From Thermoanaerobacter ethanolicus JW 200 (GTDB lineage Bacteria > Bacillota > Thermoanaerobacteria > Thermoanaerobacterales > Thermoanaerobacteraceae): a stretch of 64,000 bases of DNA. The position numbers and the translations under genes are program-made. Below the pieces are notes generated by a model. It did no database searches. It was not told the DNA's origin and was given only the letters and a program-made list of their open reading frames with translations. Every line of letters starts with the position of its first letter. The first letter of the stretch is position 1. Shown here in pieces: positions 52,975 to 62,448 of the stretch. The DNA is taken from the NCBI RefSeq assembly GCF_003722315.1, contig NZ_CP033580.1, positions 1,115,001 to 1,179,000 on the forward strand. The letters are read 5' to 3'.

Positions 52975-54528
52975 ATGAAAATAGAATTAAGTGATATTTT
53001 GAAGAAAATGGGTGTTATTGTAGAAATTTCGGATGATGAAATGATTGTAACCTTAAAAAAAACCCTTTTTTCTTCCTGGGGTGATGTAGATATTCATGAA
53101 TTTTTAAATATACTGGAAAGCGATCTTCGTAAGAATGGAATTATAGTGAGTGTAGATAAAAGTGCGTTAATTAGCGTATATACCCAAAATAAAAAAGAAG
53201 CAGTAATAGCAAGAGGAATACCATATAAAAGTGGCAGGGATGGTTATCTGGAATTTATTATAAAAACCGATAAACCGAGAATTCTTTATACCGAAACATT
53301 CTCTGAAGAAGATATATTTAAGATGGCAAGTATACCCTTTGCAAGAAAAGGTGATGTTATCGGAAAACTACATAAACCCATAAAAGGTGAAAATGGAATT
53401 AGCGTAAGAGGTAGAATTATACATGCACCGCCTGTAAGAGATGTTGAAGTAAAAATTCTCAGCGATTCCATAGTTTTTAAAGAAGATGAAGATAAGATAG
53501 TTGCGATAGCTGACATAAGGCCGGTTGTACATAAAAAAGACGAAAATGATAAATTTGTATATTTTTTTAATTCTATTCCCATGTTAATTTACGAAGGAAG
53601 TATCACGAAGAATTCAAGGTCTGTAACATTCGATGGTGACATTATAATAAACGGAAATGTTGAAAAAGGTAATCAAATAATTGCTTCAGGAAATGTTCAG
53701 ATACTTGGTTCAGTTTACGAATCAGTAGTTCAGGGAGGGCAAAATATTATTATCCATGGCGGAATTGTTGATAGCCAGTTACATGCCGGTTTTTTACCAG
53801 GAAACATTTTTGATAAAATAGAACTTCACGCCGTAAATCTTATTGTTGAGAAATTATCGGCAATTTTTGTCCATATTAAAGAACTACCAACGGTTATGAA
53901 TAATTCCAGACATTTAAGCGAGAAAATCAAATTAATCGAAACCTTAAAAGAAGAGTTAAAAACATCATCAAGAGAAATAAGTATGATACGCAGTTCAAAT
54001 GTACTTCAAAATCTTCTGGAGCATTTAAAGAGTCTCGTTAAAACGCTCAACAACATTTTGGATTACGATATTATTGGTCTTATAAAACATTTAAATTCAT
54101 TAAAAGAAATTTATGAAAAAATCCTCTTCATATCAAGGATTTTAGCCGAGGAACATGAAAACAAGGGGCGTATACTTGCAAAATGGGTTCATGACAGCAA
54201 AATTTATGCTATGAAGGACGTAATTATAACCTCAGAAGCAGGTTGTTATAATACAAAAATTTCTACAAATGGTTCAGTTTCCATTAATGGTAAGGTTAAA
54301 ATGAGCACGATCGAATTTGACAAAAATATCTTTGTAAAAGAAGCCGGATCGCACGGCGTCGGCAGTTACGTATTATTAAAGGGAAGTAAAAATTCAATAG
54401 TAAAAATCCTTTACGGCTATGAAGGAGTCGAATTATACTTTGATAAAATAGGCTACAAATTAAAAAATGGTGAAAAAATAAAATTATATTTAGACAAAGA
54501 TGAAAAAGTCGTTGAAGACATTATTTAA
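52975..54528 (+). CDS. FapA/DUF342-family protein
   Basis: A 517-residue protein of the FapA (DUF342) family, common in clostridia. Recognised by GDVIGKLHKPIKGENGISVRG (split at IKGE) near residue 140 and a beta-helix stretch VTFDGDIIINGNVEKGNQI with ASGNVQILGSVYESVVQGG (split at LGS). A coiled helical region (about 310-400) precedes a second beta part. Polymer- or envelope-binding roles have been proposed; the function is not established. ATG 52975 sits 5 bases after GGGGG; an upstream TTG is unsupported. The next gene encodes a cyclic-di-GMP enzyme. Confidence 0.85.
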   Translation: MKIELSDILKKMGVIVEISDDEMIVTLKKTLFSSWGDVDIHEFLNILESDLRKNGIIVSVDKSALISVYTQNKKEAVIARGIPYKSGRDGYLEFIIKTDKPRILYTETFSEEDIFKMASIPFARKGDVIGKLHKPIKGENGISVRGRIIHAPPVRDVEVKILSDSIVFKEDEDKIVAIADIRPVVHKKDENDKFVYFFNSIPMLIYEGSITKNSRSVTFDGDIIINGNVEKGNQIIASGNVQILGSVYESVVQGGQNIIIHGGIVDSQLHAGFLPGNIFDKIELHAVNLIVEKLSAIFVHIKELPTVMNNSRHLSEKIKLIETLKEELKTSSREISMIRSSNVLQNLLEHLKSLVKTLNNILDYDIIGLIKHLNSLKEIYEKILFISRILAEEHENKGRILAKWVHDSKIYAMKDVIITSEAGCYNTKISTNGSVSINGKVKMSTIEFDKNIFVKEAGSHGVGSYVLLKGSKNSIVKILYGYEGVELYFDKIGYKLKNGEKIKLYLDKDEKVVEDII

Positions 54529-54556
54529 AGAATAGTTGTCCAGAAAGGAGAAATTA

Positions 54557-54580
54557 ATGGCGAATGGAGAAGTTACCTAG
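54557..54580 (+). other. Mini-frame overlapping the GGDEF-EAL start
   Basis: ATG 54557, 6 bases after AAAGGAG, reads MANGEVT then TAG. It overlaps the start of the large gene in another frame. It could reduce or couple translation of the enzyme, or mark a small deletion that put the natural start out of frame. Confidence 0.4.
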
Positions 54581-56873
54581 TCAGAAGAAAAATAAGAGTT
54601 TTATTGAAGAATCAAAGAAATCAATTGCTTATCTTCAGAAGAGAGAAGAATTTTTAAGCAGAATTTTTGAAAACGAGCAGATGCTTATAGTAGTCTGGGC
54701 ATTGGATGGTAGAGTAGTTTGGTTCAACAGATATACCCAGGCTGTAATTGGTATAGCGGTCGAAGAACAAACAGAGAGGATAGATGTAAGTTCAATAATT
54801 CCCAGGGACACGATAAGTCGTATAAAAGAAAATTTGGACGACATTGGATATAAAGGTATTCATTACAAATGTGAAAATCCGATGGCTTTGAAGGATGGCA
54901 GACAAATTTATATTATGTGGCATAACAGTATTATTTGGGATGATGAAGGAAACAGGTATGTTGTTTCAACTGGTATAGACATTACAGACCTAAAGAATGC
55001 TGAAAGGAGACTTGAAGAAGCAAATAATAACCTTGTTGCTTTAAACGAGGAATTGATGGCTCAACAGGAAGAGCTCTCTGCAATGAATGAAGAACTTATG
55101 GCCCGGGAAGAAGAGTTGAGGCAGAACTTAATTGAAATACAAAGGCAGCAGGAAGAATTGAAAAGAAGTGAAGAACGCTACAGATTGGTAGTTGAAGGAG
55201 CAAGCGATGGACTATGGGACTGGGATTTGATAACGGATACGGCATACATATCCGAGAGGTGGAAGGATATCATTGGCTTTGATAAAGAAGTAATAAGCAA
55301 CTACCGTGAAACATGGACTAAATTCATCCATCCCAGAGATGTTAAAACCGTCATTAATAATCTACGTAATCATCTTGAGAAAAAGACACCATTTTATTTA
55401 TGCGAATACAGGATCAAAACAAAAGACGGTAGATATATTTGGATTCTAAGCAGGGGAAAGGCATTGTGGGATGAAGATGGCAGAGCCATAAGAATGGCAG
55501 GGTCACACACGGATATTACTGAGCGGAAACAGATGGAAAGCAAGTTAAAATACATGGCATTCTATGATCCTTTAACTGGCCTCCCTCGCCGGGAGATTTT
55601 TATGGATAGGCTCAAAATTGCCATGGCAGATGCAAAAAGGAATGGGAAGAAACTTGCAGTGTTTTTTGTCGACCTTGATAATTTCAAAACAATCAACGAC
55701 TCCCTGGGACATCATATAGGTGACAGGCTATTGAAAAAGATTGCCAAGAAACTGAAGGCGTGTCTGCGTGAATCAGATACGGTATCCAGAGTGGGCGGTG
55801 ATGAGTTTGTCATTTTGTTACCTGACATAATTAATATGGACGATACGAATAAGGTTGCAAACAGAATATTGGAACTTTTCAACCAACCGATAAAGTTCAA
55901 TAATCATGAATTGCATGTCACTATTAGCATAGGTATTGCCATATATCCTGACCATGGAAAAAATGAAAGAGTTATAGTCAAAAATGCAGATATAGCAATG
56001 TACAGGGCTAAAAGAGATGGAAAAAATGGTTTTCAATATTTTGACAGCATTACGAGAAAAGAAGTCGAAGTTGCCAGCACAATAAGAAGAGATTTAAGGT
56101 TGGCTTTGGAAAAAGGTCAGTTCTTTTTGTGCTATCAGCCTCTTGTTGATATAAGGACTGGTAAAGTGACGAGTATGGAGGCACTGTTGAGGTGGCAGCA
56201 TCCTAAAAAAGGACTGATCAGTCCCATTCATTTTATTCCGATTGCTGAAGAGACACGACAAATAATATCTATAGGTGAATGGGTGTTAAGGGCAGCCTGC
56301 AGGCAAATGAAAGAATGGCTTAATATGGGGTATTCTGGCTTTAATGTTTCGGTGAATGTTTCAGTGCATCAGCTGCAGCAGCCTGATTTTGCAAAAGTTG
56401 TGTTTGATATACTAAACGAGATTGAACTTGAACCGAGATATTTGGAACTGGAGATTACTGAAACCATCCTTATAGAAGCAATGGAAACGGTGGTTAGAAA
56501 CCTTTATCGCTTGAAAGAGGTAGGGGTCAAAATAATAATAGATGATTTCGGAACGGAAAATAGTTCTTTCAAATACCTCCAAAAATTTACGGTTGATGGT
56601 TTGAAAATTGACAGGTCATTTGTGAGCGAGATAAAGGTAGAGGTAAATAAGGCTATTGTCGATGCGATTATTTTCTTGGGGCACAGGATGAAACTCGGCG
56701 TAACTGCCGAAGGTGTGGAAACAAAAGAACAGCTTGATTGTCTTATAGAGAGCGGGTGCGACAAAGTTCAAGGTTATTATTTCAGCAAACCGTTGCCTCC
56801 GGATGAGGCCATTCGAATGGTTCAGAAAGAATCCAATTACTTCATCTTTAATGCTTGGAGAAATAGAATATAA
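54564..56873 (+). CDS. PAS-PAS-GGDEF-EAL cyclic-di-GMP enzyme
   Basis: A 769-residue soluble signalling protein. PAS 1 (about 30-145), a Glu-rich coiled coil (150-210, repeated EELMAQQEEL type), PAS 2 with PAC (215-330), GGDEF at 411-415 and EAL at 539-541. The inhibitory site RESD (402-405) is 5 residues before GGDEF. Phosphodiesterase residues are present (EALLRW, NVSVHQLQ, ITETI, DDFG, KIDRSF, EGVET, QGYYFSKP), though GTGYSS is GTENSS. Both making and breaking of c-di-GMP are possible. The start ATG 54564 is 13 bases after AAAGGAG, and a better-placed ATG at 54557 opens a 7-codon frame. Confidence 0.93.
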   Translation: MEKLPSQKKNKSFIEESKKSIAYLQKREEFLSRIFENEQMLIVVWALDGRVVWFNRYTQAVIGIAVEEQTERIDVSSIIPRDTISRIKENLDDIGYKGIHYKCENPMALKDGRQIYIMWHNSIIWDDEGNRYVVSTGIDITDLKNAERRLEEANNNLVALNEELMAQQEELSAMNEELMAREEELRQNLIEIQRQQEELKRSEERYRLVVEGASDGLWDWDLITDTAYISERWKDIIGFDKEVISNYRETWTKFIHPRDVKTVINNLRNHLEKKTPFYLCEYRIKTKDGRYIWILSRGKALWDEDGRAIRMAGSHTDITERKQMESKLKYMAFYDPLTGLPRREIFMDRLKIAMADAKRNGKKLAVFFVDLDNFKTINDSLGHHIGDRLLKKIAKKLKACLRESDTVSRVGGDEFVILLPDIINMDDTNKVANRILELFNQPIKFNNHELHVTISIGIAIYPDHGKNERVIVKNADIAMYRAKRDGKNGFQYFDSITRKEVEVASTIRRDLRLALEKGQFFLCYQPLVDIRTGKVTSMEALLRWQHPKKGLISPIHFIPIAEETRQIISIGEWVLRAACRQMKEWLNMGYSGFNVSVNVSVHQLQQPDFAKVVFDILNEIELEPRYLELEITETILIEAMETVVRNLYRLKEVGVKIIIDDFGTENSSFKYLQKFTVDGLKIDRSFVSEIKVEVNKAIVDAIIFLGHRMKLGVTAEGVETKEQLDCLIESGCDKVQGYYFSKPLPPDEAIRMVQKESNYFIFNAWRNRI

Positions 56874-57102
56874 AAGGACATATTACAAGTCAAGAGAAGA
56901 TGGGATGGAGTAGAAAAGGATTAAAGCTGATGGCAAAATTAAGAGTGTTTAGTAAAATTTTTAAGGCAATAAAATATGAAAATATAATATAAAAAACCAA
57001 TAGAAACAAGCACACGGTGAAAGCCATGATTTAAGATATTTCAGGAGTTGTTTATAAAAATTATCCTACAGTATCTTGACACTATCTTTGATAAAAAAGT
57101 AC
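56874..57102. other. Non-coding gap
   Basis: AT-rich with no open frame supported by a ribosome site and no strong terminator after the EAL gene. TTGACA near 57075 lacks a partner -10. Confidence 0.5.
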
Positions 57103-57131
57103 TTGAAATCAAAATAAAAATGTGCTATTAT
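57103..57131 (+). promoter_or_regulatory. Promoter of the glnA leader
   Basis: TTGAAA (57103-57108), 17 bases, TATTAT (57126-57131), 157 bases before glnA. Confidence 0.7.
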
Positions 57132-57167
57132 AAAATCAACATGAAAATTTAATAGTGTGTGAATGAA

Positions 57168-57217
57168 ACAAAGGCGTTTCATCCTGTATTTTAGAGGTGG
57201 CGCCTTTGTTTTGTTTT
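57168..57217 (+). terminator. Attenuator hairpin in the glnA leader
   Basis: ACAAAGGCG (57168-57176) pairs with CGCCTTTGT (57201-57209), followed by TTTGTTTTT. It lies between promoter and gene, so read-through must be controlled; an ANTAR-type antiterminator is a reasonable guess from other clostridial glnA genes. Confidence 0.72.
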
Positions 57218-57288
57218 TAATATTTGTATTTTAATTAATTATCAATTTATTATGTTAATTTATAAAAATTTAAGAGGAGGAAATTACT

Positions 57289-59388
57289 ATGGCACAAAAC
57301 ACTCTAAGCGACATTTTTGGTTCAAATGTTTTTAACGATTCTGTCATGAGAGAACGCCTTCCAAAGGCAACATACAAAGCTTTAAGAAAAACAATCGATG
57401 AGGGAATTCCATTAGAACCAGCAGTTGCTGAAGTTGTAGCAAATGCAATGAAAGATTGGGCAATTGAGAAAGGAGCAACTCATTTTACTCATTGGTTCCA
57501 GCCATTAACTGGAATTACTGCTGAAAAGCGGGATTCTTTCATTTCTCCTACTCAAGATGGTAGGGTAATAACTGAATTTTCTGGAAAAGAATTAATTAAA
57601 GGCGAGCCTGATGCTTCTTCGTTTCCATCAGGTGGTTTAAGGGCTACCTTTGAAGCAAGAGGATATACAGCATGGGATTGTACATCGCCCGCTTTTATAA
57701 AAGATAATACGCTATATATCCCCACCGCTTTCTGTTCGTATACAGGCGAAGCGCTAGATTTAAAAATACCCTTACTGCGTTCTATGGAAGCTTTATCAAA
57801 ACAAGCTCTTCGAGTATTAAGATTATTTGGTAATACTACAGCAAAAAAGGTTATTACAACCGTAGGACCTGAACAGGAATATTTCTTAATTGACAAAAAG
57901 ATGTATGATAAGCGTAAAGATCTTATACTTACAGGAAGAACTCTATTTGGTGCTAAATCACCAAAAGGTCAAGAAATGGAAGATCATTATTTTGCTTCTA
58001 TCAAAGAAAGAATATCAGCATTTATGAAAGATCTAGATGAAGAATTGTGGAAATTAGGAATTCCTGCTAAAACTAAGCATAATGAAGTTGCTCCTGCTCA
58101 GCATGAACTCGCTACAGTATACAATACAGCTAATATTGCATCAGATCATAATCAATTAACAATGGAGCTAATGAAAAAAATTGCTTTAAGGCATGGACTT
58201 GTATGCCTTTTGCATGAAAAACCTTTTGCAGGAGTCAATGGTTCCGGTAAACACATTAATTGGTCAATGAGCACCGATGATGGTCAAAATCTCTTAGATC
58301 CGGGACATACACCCCACGAAAATGCACAATTTTTAGTTTTCCTGTGTGCTGTAATCAAAGCTATCGATGAATACGCTGATTTGGTCAGAGTAGCCGCTGC
58401 AACACCAGGAAATGACCATCGTCTTGGTGCTAATGAGGCACCGCCCGCAATTGTATCAGTCTTCCTTGGCGAACAGCTTACGGATATTCTTGAACAAATC
58501 GAAAATGGTGGTGCAACAACTTCAAAACAAGGAGGAGTACTAAAAGTAGGTGTATCAACTCTTCCTGCACTACCAAAGGATTCAACAGATAGAAACAGAA
58601 CATCTCCATTCGCATTTACAGGAAATAAATTTGAATTTAGAATGGTTGGTTCTTCTTCATCAATTGCAACTGCTAATTTTATATTAAACACCATTGTTGC
58701 TGAAAGTCTATCCCAGATTGCAGATAGGTTGGAAAAGGCCACAAATTTTGATGAAGAAGTGCAACTGTTGCTTAAGGAAATTGTAAAGAAGCACAAAAGA
58801 ATTATATTTAATGGGAATGGTTATTCAGAAGAATGGGTAAAAGAGGCAGAAAAAAGAGGACTTCCAAATATTCGATCAACAGTTGAAGCTATTCCTGCTT
58901 TAATTAAAGAGAAGAATGTCAAACTCATGGAAAAACACGGTGTTTTAAGCAAAGTTGAGCTTGAATCGCGATATGAGATTTCTCTTGAAAATTATATAAA
59001 AACAATTAATATTGAAGCTCTGACAATGTTGGATATAGCAAAACGGCAAATACTCCCAGCTGTAATAAATTTTGCCACAAAAATCGCAGAATCAATAAAT
59101 TCTGTAAGAGCAACAGGTCTAAATGTTGATATAAGTGCACAAACCGAATTGTTAGAAGAAGTTTCTTCGCTAATGAGTGAATTTAAGAAAAACATATCTG
59201 AACTTGAAAATGCAGTTAATGAAGCTTCAAATATGAATAGTGATTCTTATAGCAAGGCTTGTTATTACAGAGATGTAATATTTACAAAAATGGGTATTTT
59301 AAGAGAAATTGGCGATAAACTGGAAACAATCGTAGATGCAGAATTGTGGCCACTACCAACATATGCCGACATGTTATTTAACATTTAA
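57289..59388 (+). CDS. glnN: Glutamine synthetase type III
   Basis: A 699-residue GSIII enzyme, far longer than type I (about 445). It makes glutamine from glutamate, ammonia and ATP. Family blocks: [12 protein letters not shown] near residue 64, [15 protein letters not shown] near 190, [12 protein letters not shown] near 265, and [12 protein letters not shown] near 320. AGAGGAGG ribosome site. It heads a nitrogen cluster with an ammonium channel and PII downstream. Confidence 0.96.
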   Translation: MAQNTLSDIFGSNVFNDSVMRERLPKATYKALRKTIDEGIPLEPAVAEVVANAMKDWAIEKGATHFTHWFQPLTGITAEKRDSFISPTQDGRVITEFSGKELIKGEPDASSFPSGGLRATFEARGYTAWDCTSPAFIKDNTLYIPTAFCSYTGEALDLKIPLLRSMEALSKQALRVLRLFGNTTAKKVITTVGPEQEYFLIDKKMYDKRKDLILTGRTLFGAKSPKGQEMEDHYFASIKERISAFMKDLDEELWKLGIPAKTKHNEVAPAQHELATVYNTANIASDHNQLTMELMKKIALRHGLVCLLHEKPFAGVNGSGKHINWSMSTDDGQNLLDPGHTPHENAQFLVFLCAVIKAIDEYADLVRVAAATPGNDHRLGANEAPPAIVSVFLGEQLTDILEQIENGGATTSKQGGVLKVGVSTLPALPKDSTDRNRTSPFAFTGNKFEFRMVGSSSSIATANFILNTIVAESLSQIADRLEKATNFDEEVQLLLKEIVKKHKRIIFNGNGYSEEWVKEAEKRGLPNIRSTVEAIPALIKEKNVKLMEKHGVLSKVELESRYEISLENYIKTINIEALTMLDIAKRQILPAVINFATKIAESINSVRATGLNVDISAQTELLEEVSSLMSEFKKNISELENAVNEASNMNSDSYSKACYYRDVIFTKMGILREIGDKLETIVDAELWPLPTYADMLFNI

Positions 59389-59431
59389 CTTTTTACAGTG
59401 TCATCTAATTGGACATAAAAATTAATATTTT

Positions 59432-59495
59432 AAAGTACAAAAGCAATGGCGCTTTTGCAACAGGCTAAAGCCTAAGGCAAAAGCGCCATTTTCTA
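59432..59495 (+). terminator. Attenuator-like hairpin in the amtB leader
   Basis: AATGGCGCTTTTGC and GCAAAAGCGCCATT form a 14-bp stem enclosing an inner AGGCTAAAGCCT hairpin, followed by TTTTCTATGTT. It may end glnA transcripts, control entry into amtB, or both. It shares a GGCGC-rich core with the glnA leader hairpin. Confidence 0.72.
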
Positions 59496-59537
59496 TGTTG
59501 GCTTAAAACAGAAAAATTTAGAGGAGGTTTATACAAA

Positions 59538-60878
59538 ATGGTGAAGAAGATTTATTTGTTATTCTCTCTTATGTTTATGTTTTTAATTATACCAAAGTTA
59601 GTTTTTGCTTCTACAGGTAAAATCAATACAGGTGATACTGCTTTTGTGCTATTTTCTGCTGCGCTTGTTATGATTATGACTCCAGGACTTGCATTCTTTT
59701 ACGGTGGCATGGTTAGTAGTAAAAATGTAATAAGTACCATGATGCAAAGCTTTATAATTATCGCAATAGTATCAATCCAATGGATATTATTTGGTTTTTC
59801 GTTATCGTTCGGAAGCGATGTAGGACATATAATAGGAAATTTACAATGGTTAGGGTTGAAAAATGTAGGATTTGAACCTTATGACGCATATTCTGCAACA
59901 ATTCCTTTTATGGCATTTATGATTTACCAGTTGATGTTTGCAATAATTACACCTGCTCTTATAACAGGCGCTTTTGCTGAAAGAATGAGATTTGGTTCGT
60001 TTTTATTATTTACTCTATTGTGGACAACACTTGTGTATGATCCTATTGCACATTGGGTATGGGGCAACGGAGGATGGCTTAAAAATCTTGGTGCACTGGA
60101 TTTTGCGGGTGGTACGGTTGTTCATATCAGTTCAGGTATTTCAGGCCTTATAGCGGCAATTTTAATTGGAAAGCGTAAAAATGTTAATATAATTCCCCAT
60201 AATATACCTATGGTTATTATGGGTACAGCAATTTTATGGTTTGGATGGTTTGGCTTTAATGCAGGAAGTGCATTAGCAGTAAATGGAATAGCTGTTAATG
60301 CATTTGTAGTGACAAATACGGCGGCTGCAGCGGCTGCGCTCGGTTGGGTTATAGTTGAATGGAAAGTAAATGGCAAACCAACACTTTTTGGTGCGGCAAG
60401 TGGAGCTGTGGCAGGACTTGTTGCAATAACACCCGCTGCAGGTTATGTAACTGTGGTATCAGCAATTATAATTGGTGTTATCGCAGGAATATTGTGTTAT
60501 TTCTCAGTTAATTACTTAAAGCATAAATTTAAATATGATGATTCGCTTGATGCATTTGGCATACATGGTATTGGTGGTACGTGGGGGGCTATAGCAACAG
60601 GTATATTTGCTACAAAGGTAGTAAACCCAGCAGGTGCTAATGGATTAATATATGGAAATGTACACCAATTTATAATACAAATTATAAGTGTTATTGCGGT
60701 ATATGCTTTCGCAAGCATAATGACATATGCCGTACTTAAATTCATAAGTCTGTTTATGGACTTAAGAGTAAGTGAGGAAGAGGAGGAATCAGGTTTAGAC
60801 ATATCTCAACACGGTGAAGGAGCTTATAATAATATAGAACTTAAATATAATTATTTTAGCTATTATGATAATAATTAA
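59538..60878 (+). CDS. amtB: Ammonium transporter
   Basis: A 446-residue Amt channel. A signal-like first span (LFSLMFMFLIIPKLVFA) is followed by about 11 membrane spans. Signatures DTAFVLFSAALVMIMTPGLAFFYGGM (split at ALVMIM), FAERMRF, DFAGGTVVHISSG and FGIHGIGGTWGA contain the twin-His pore. It ends in a short acidic cytosolic tail where PII docks in homologues. AGGAGG ribosome site. Followed by the PII gene, the usual pair. Confidence 0.97.
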   Translation: MVKKIYLLFSLMFMFLIIPKLVFASTGKINTGDTAFVLFSAALVMIMTPGLAFFYGGMVSSKNVISTMMQSFIIIAIVSIQWILFGFSLSFGSDVGHIIGNLQWLGLKNVGFEPYDAYSATIPFMAFMIYQLMFAIITPALITGAFAERMRFGSFLLFTLLWTTLVYDPIAHWVWGNGGWLKNLGALDFAGGTVVHISSGISGLIAAILIGKRKNVNIIPHNIPMVIMGTAILWFGWFGFNAGSALAVNGIAVNAFVVTNTAAAAAALGWVIVEWKVNGKPTLFGAASGAVAGLVAITPAAGYVTVVSAIIIGVIAGILCYFSVNYLKHKFKYDDSLDAFGIHGIGGTWGAIATGIFATKVVNPAGANGLIYGNVHQFIIQIISVIAVYAFASIMTYAVLKFISLFMDLRVSEEEEESGLDISQHGEGAYNNIELKYNYFSYYDNN

Positions 60879-60976
60879 AAACACAATTATCTATACAACA
60901 TTGTTTAGAAAATAATATTAAACAGTAGAAATTAATATCGAATATATTTTGAAAAGTTTAAAAGGAGTGATTTGCT

Positions 60977-61315
60977 TTGAAGAAAATAGAAGCAATTATA
61001 CGGCCGGAAAAATTAGAGATTATTAAAGACCAGTTAAGTAAATTTGATATTCACGGTATGACTGTTTATCCAGTAATGGGTTGTGGAAATCAAAAAGGCT
61101 GGACCGAGGTTTACCGTGGTAATGAATATTTTATCAATTTATTGCCTAAGGTTAAGATTGAAATTGCAGTAACTGATCATCAGGCGGAAAAGTTAGTAAA
61201 GCTGATATCAGAAGTTGCACGGACTGGAGAAATTGGAGATGGTAAAATTTTTGTGGTGAATTTAGAAGATGTGATACGAGTTCGTACTGGCGAACGAGGT
61301 GAAGAAGCACTTTAA
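60977..61315 (+). CDS. glnK: Nitrogen regulatory protein PII
   Basis: A 112-residue trimeric sensor of 2-oxoglutarate and ATP/ADP. KKIEAIIRPEKLEIIKDQL (19 residues) starts it; the T-loop carries Tyr51 in YRGNEYF, the uridylylation site in other bacteria, and the C-terminal block GEIGDGKIFV is present. TTG start 9 bases after AAAGGAG. It probably closes AmtB when nitrogen is ample. GlnB and GlnK cannot be told apart by sequence; pairing with amtB favours GlnK. Confidence 0.94.
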   Translation: MKKIEAIIRPEKLEIIKDQLSKFDIHGMTVYPVMGCGNQKGWTEVYRGNEYFINLLPKVKIEIAVTDHQAEKLVKLISEVARTGEIGDGKIFVVNLEDVIRVRTGERGEEAL

Positions 61316-61372
61316 ATAGAAAAATTGATTGAATCTGAATAATCATAATTGTTTAGCAAAGGAGATGAGATA

Positions 61373-62083
61373 ATGCAAGTTTTAATCATCCAACATGTAA
61401 CTCAGGAAGGACCAGGTCTTATAGCTGAAATTTTTTCGAAGAAAGGATGGAAGTTAGATATTCGCGTAATGAATCAACCTGGAGCTATTTTACCTAAAAC
61501 GGTGGCTGACTATAATGCTGTGATAATATTGGGAGGTCCAATGGGAGCATACGAAGAAGAAAAGTACCCATATCTTTATCAAGTACAAGAACTTATACGC
61601 GATGCGATAGAAAGACGAATACCAGTATTAGGAATATGTTTGGGAGGACAGCTTATTGCCAGGGCGTTGGGAGCAACAGTTAAACCTAACCCGGTAAAAG
61701 AAATTGGGTGGTATAAAATACATTTGACAGAAGCAGGGGAAAAGGCCTTTCTTTTTCAGGATTTGCCAGAAGAGTTTTGGGCTTTTCAATGGCATGGAGA
61801 TACTTTTGAACTGCCTGAAGGGGCTCTTCTCCTTGCAGAAGGTGATACTTGTACTAACCAGGCTTTTGCTTATCAGGATTGTGCCTGGGCTTTACAATTT
61901 CACCCAGAAGTTACACCTATAATCGTTAGTTATTGGACTGAGATTTATCAAGAAGAACTTATAGAGTTTGCTGGACCAGGAGCAGTGGCTCAACTTAAAG
62001 AGGAGACAAAAAGGCTGTGGGAAAAGAATCAGGAAGTTTTTTCCCGTTTTTGGGCGAATTTTTGCCGACTTTTGGATGTTTAG
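61373..62083 (+). CDS. Class I glutamine amidotransferase, GMP synthase-like
   Basis: A 236-residue stand-alone amidotransferase domain. The nucleophile Cys is in PVLGICLGGQLIARALGA near residue 85; WAFQWHGDTFELPEGA and ALQFHPEVTP complete the triad. Such proteins hydrolyse glutamine (or gamma-glutamyl amides) but their acceptor is unknown. Start ATG 61373 is placed behind AAAGGAGATGAG; an upstream TTG would include that site. It lies within a nitrogen cluster, which suggests a link to glutamine turnover. Confidence 0.88.
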   Translation: MQVLIIQHVTQEGPGLIAEIFSKKGWKLDIRVMNQPGAILPKTVADYNAVIILGGPMGAYEEEKYPYLYQVQELIRDAIERRIPVLGICLGGQLIARALGATVKPNPVKEIGWYKIHLTEAGEKAFLFQDLPEEFWAFQWHGDTFELPEGALLLAEGDTCTNQAFAYQDCAWALQFHPEVTPIIVSYWTEIYQEELIEFAGPGAVAQLKEETKRLWEKNQEVFSRFWANFCRLLDV

Positions 62084-62129
62084 GGAGAAGAACGAGAACA
62101 ATAGAAAGAGCATTGCAGATATAAAAAAG

Positions 62130-62166
62130 CACCCCCACTTTTTATGCGTAGAAAGTGGGGGTGTTG
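62130..62166 (+). terminator. Terminator after the amidotransferase gene
   Basis: CACCCCCACTTT/AAAGTGGGGGTG, a perfect 12-bp stem with a 10-base loop; only a weak T tail (TTGTCATT). Confidence 0.8.
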
Positions 62167-62448
62167 TCATTCTACATATAAGTTACCTATGATGTTAAAG
62201 TATCTAACTGTTTTTTTTTTTGCCCACTACATTTAAGTGAAGAATTAACCTAAAAATAATTTATGAATTTTTCATATTAACATATTGCAAAATTAATAAA
62301 ATATATTATAATTAACATAACACTCGTAATTTAGGAGTGATAAGCATTTTGCCACAATTTGAGGACAATTTTAAACAGTAAACATTTTCGCTTGATGCAA
62401 CTTTCAAAAAAAATATTGCATATAAAAATTTTTTAAGGGGGTTATAAA
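62167..62448. other. AT-rich leader region before glutamate synthase
   Basis: Holds a T-run at 62211-62222, AT-rich stretches with TATAAT-like boxes near 62300, and a small hairpin CACTC/GAGTG around 62322-62340. No open frame. The promoter of the glutamate synthase genes should lie here. Confidence 0.45.
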
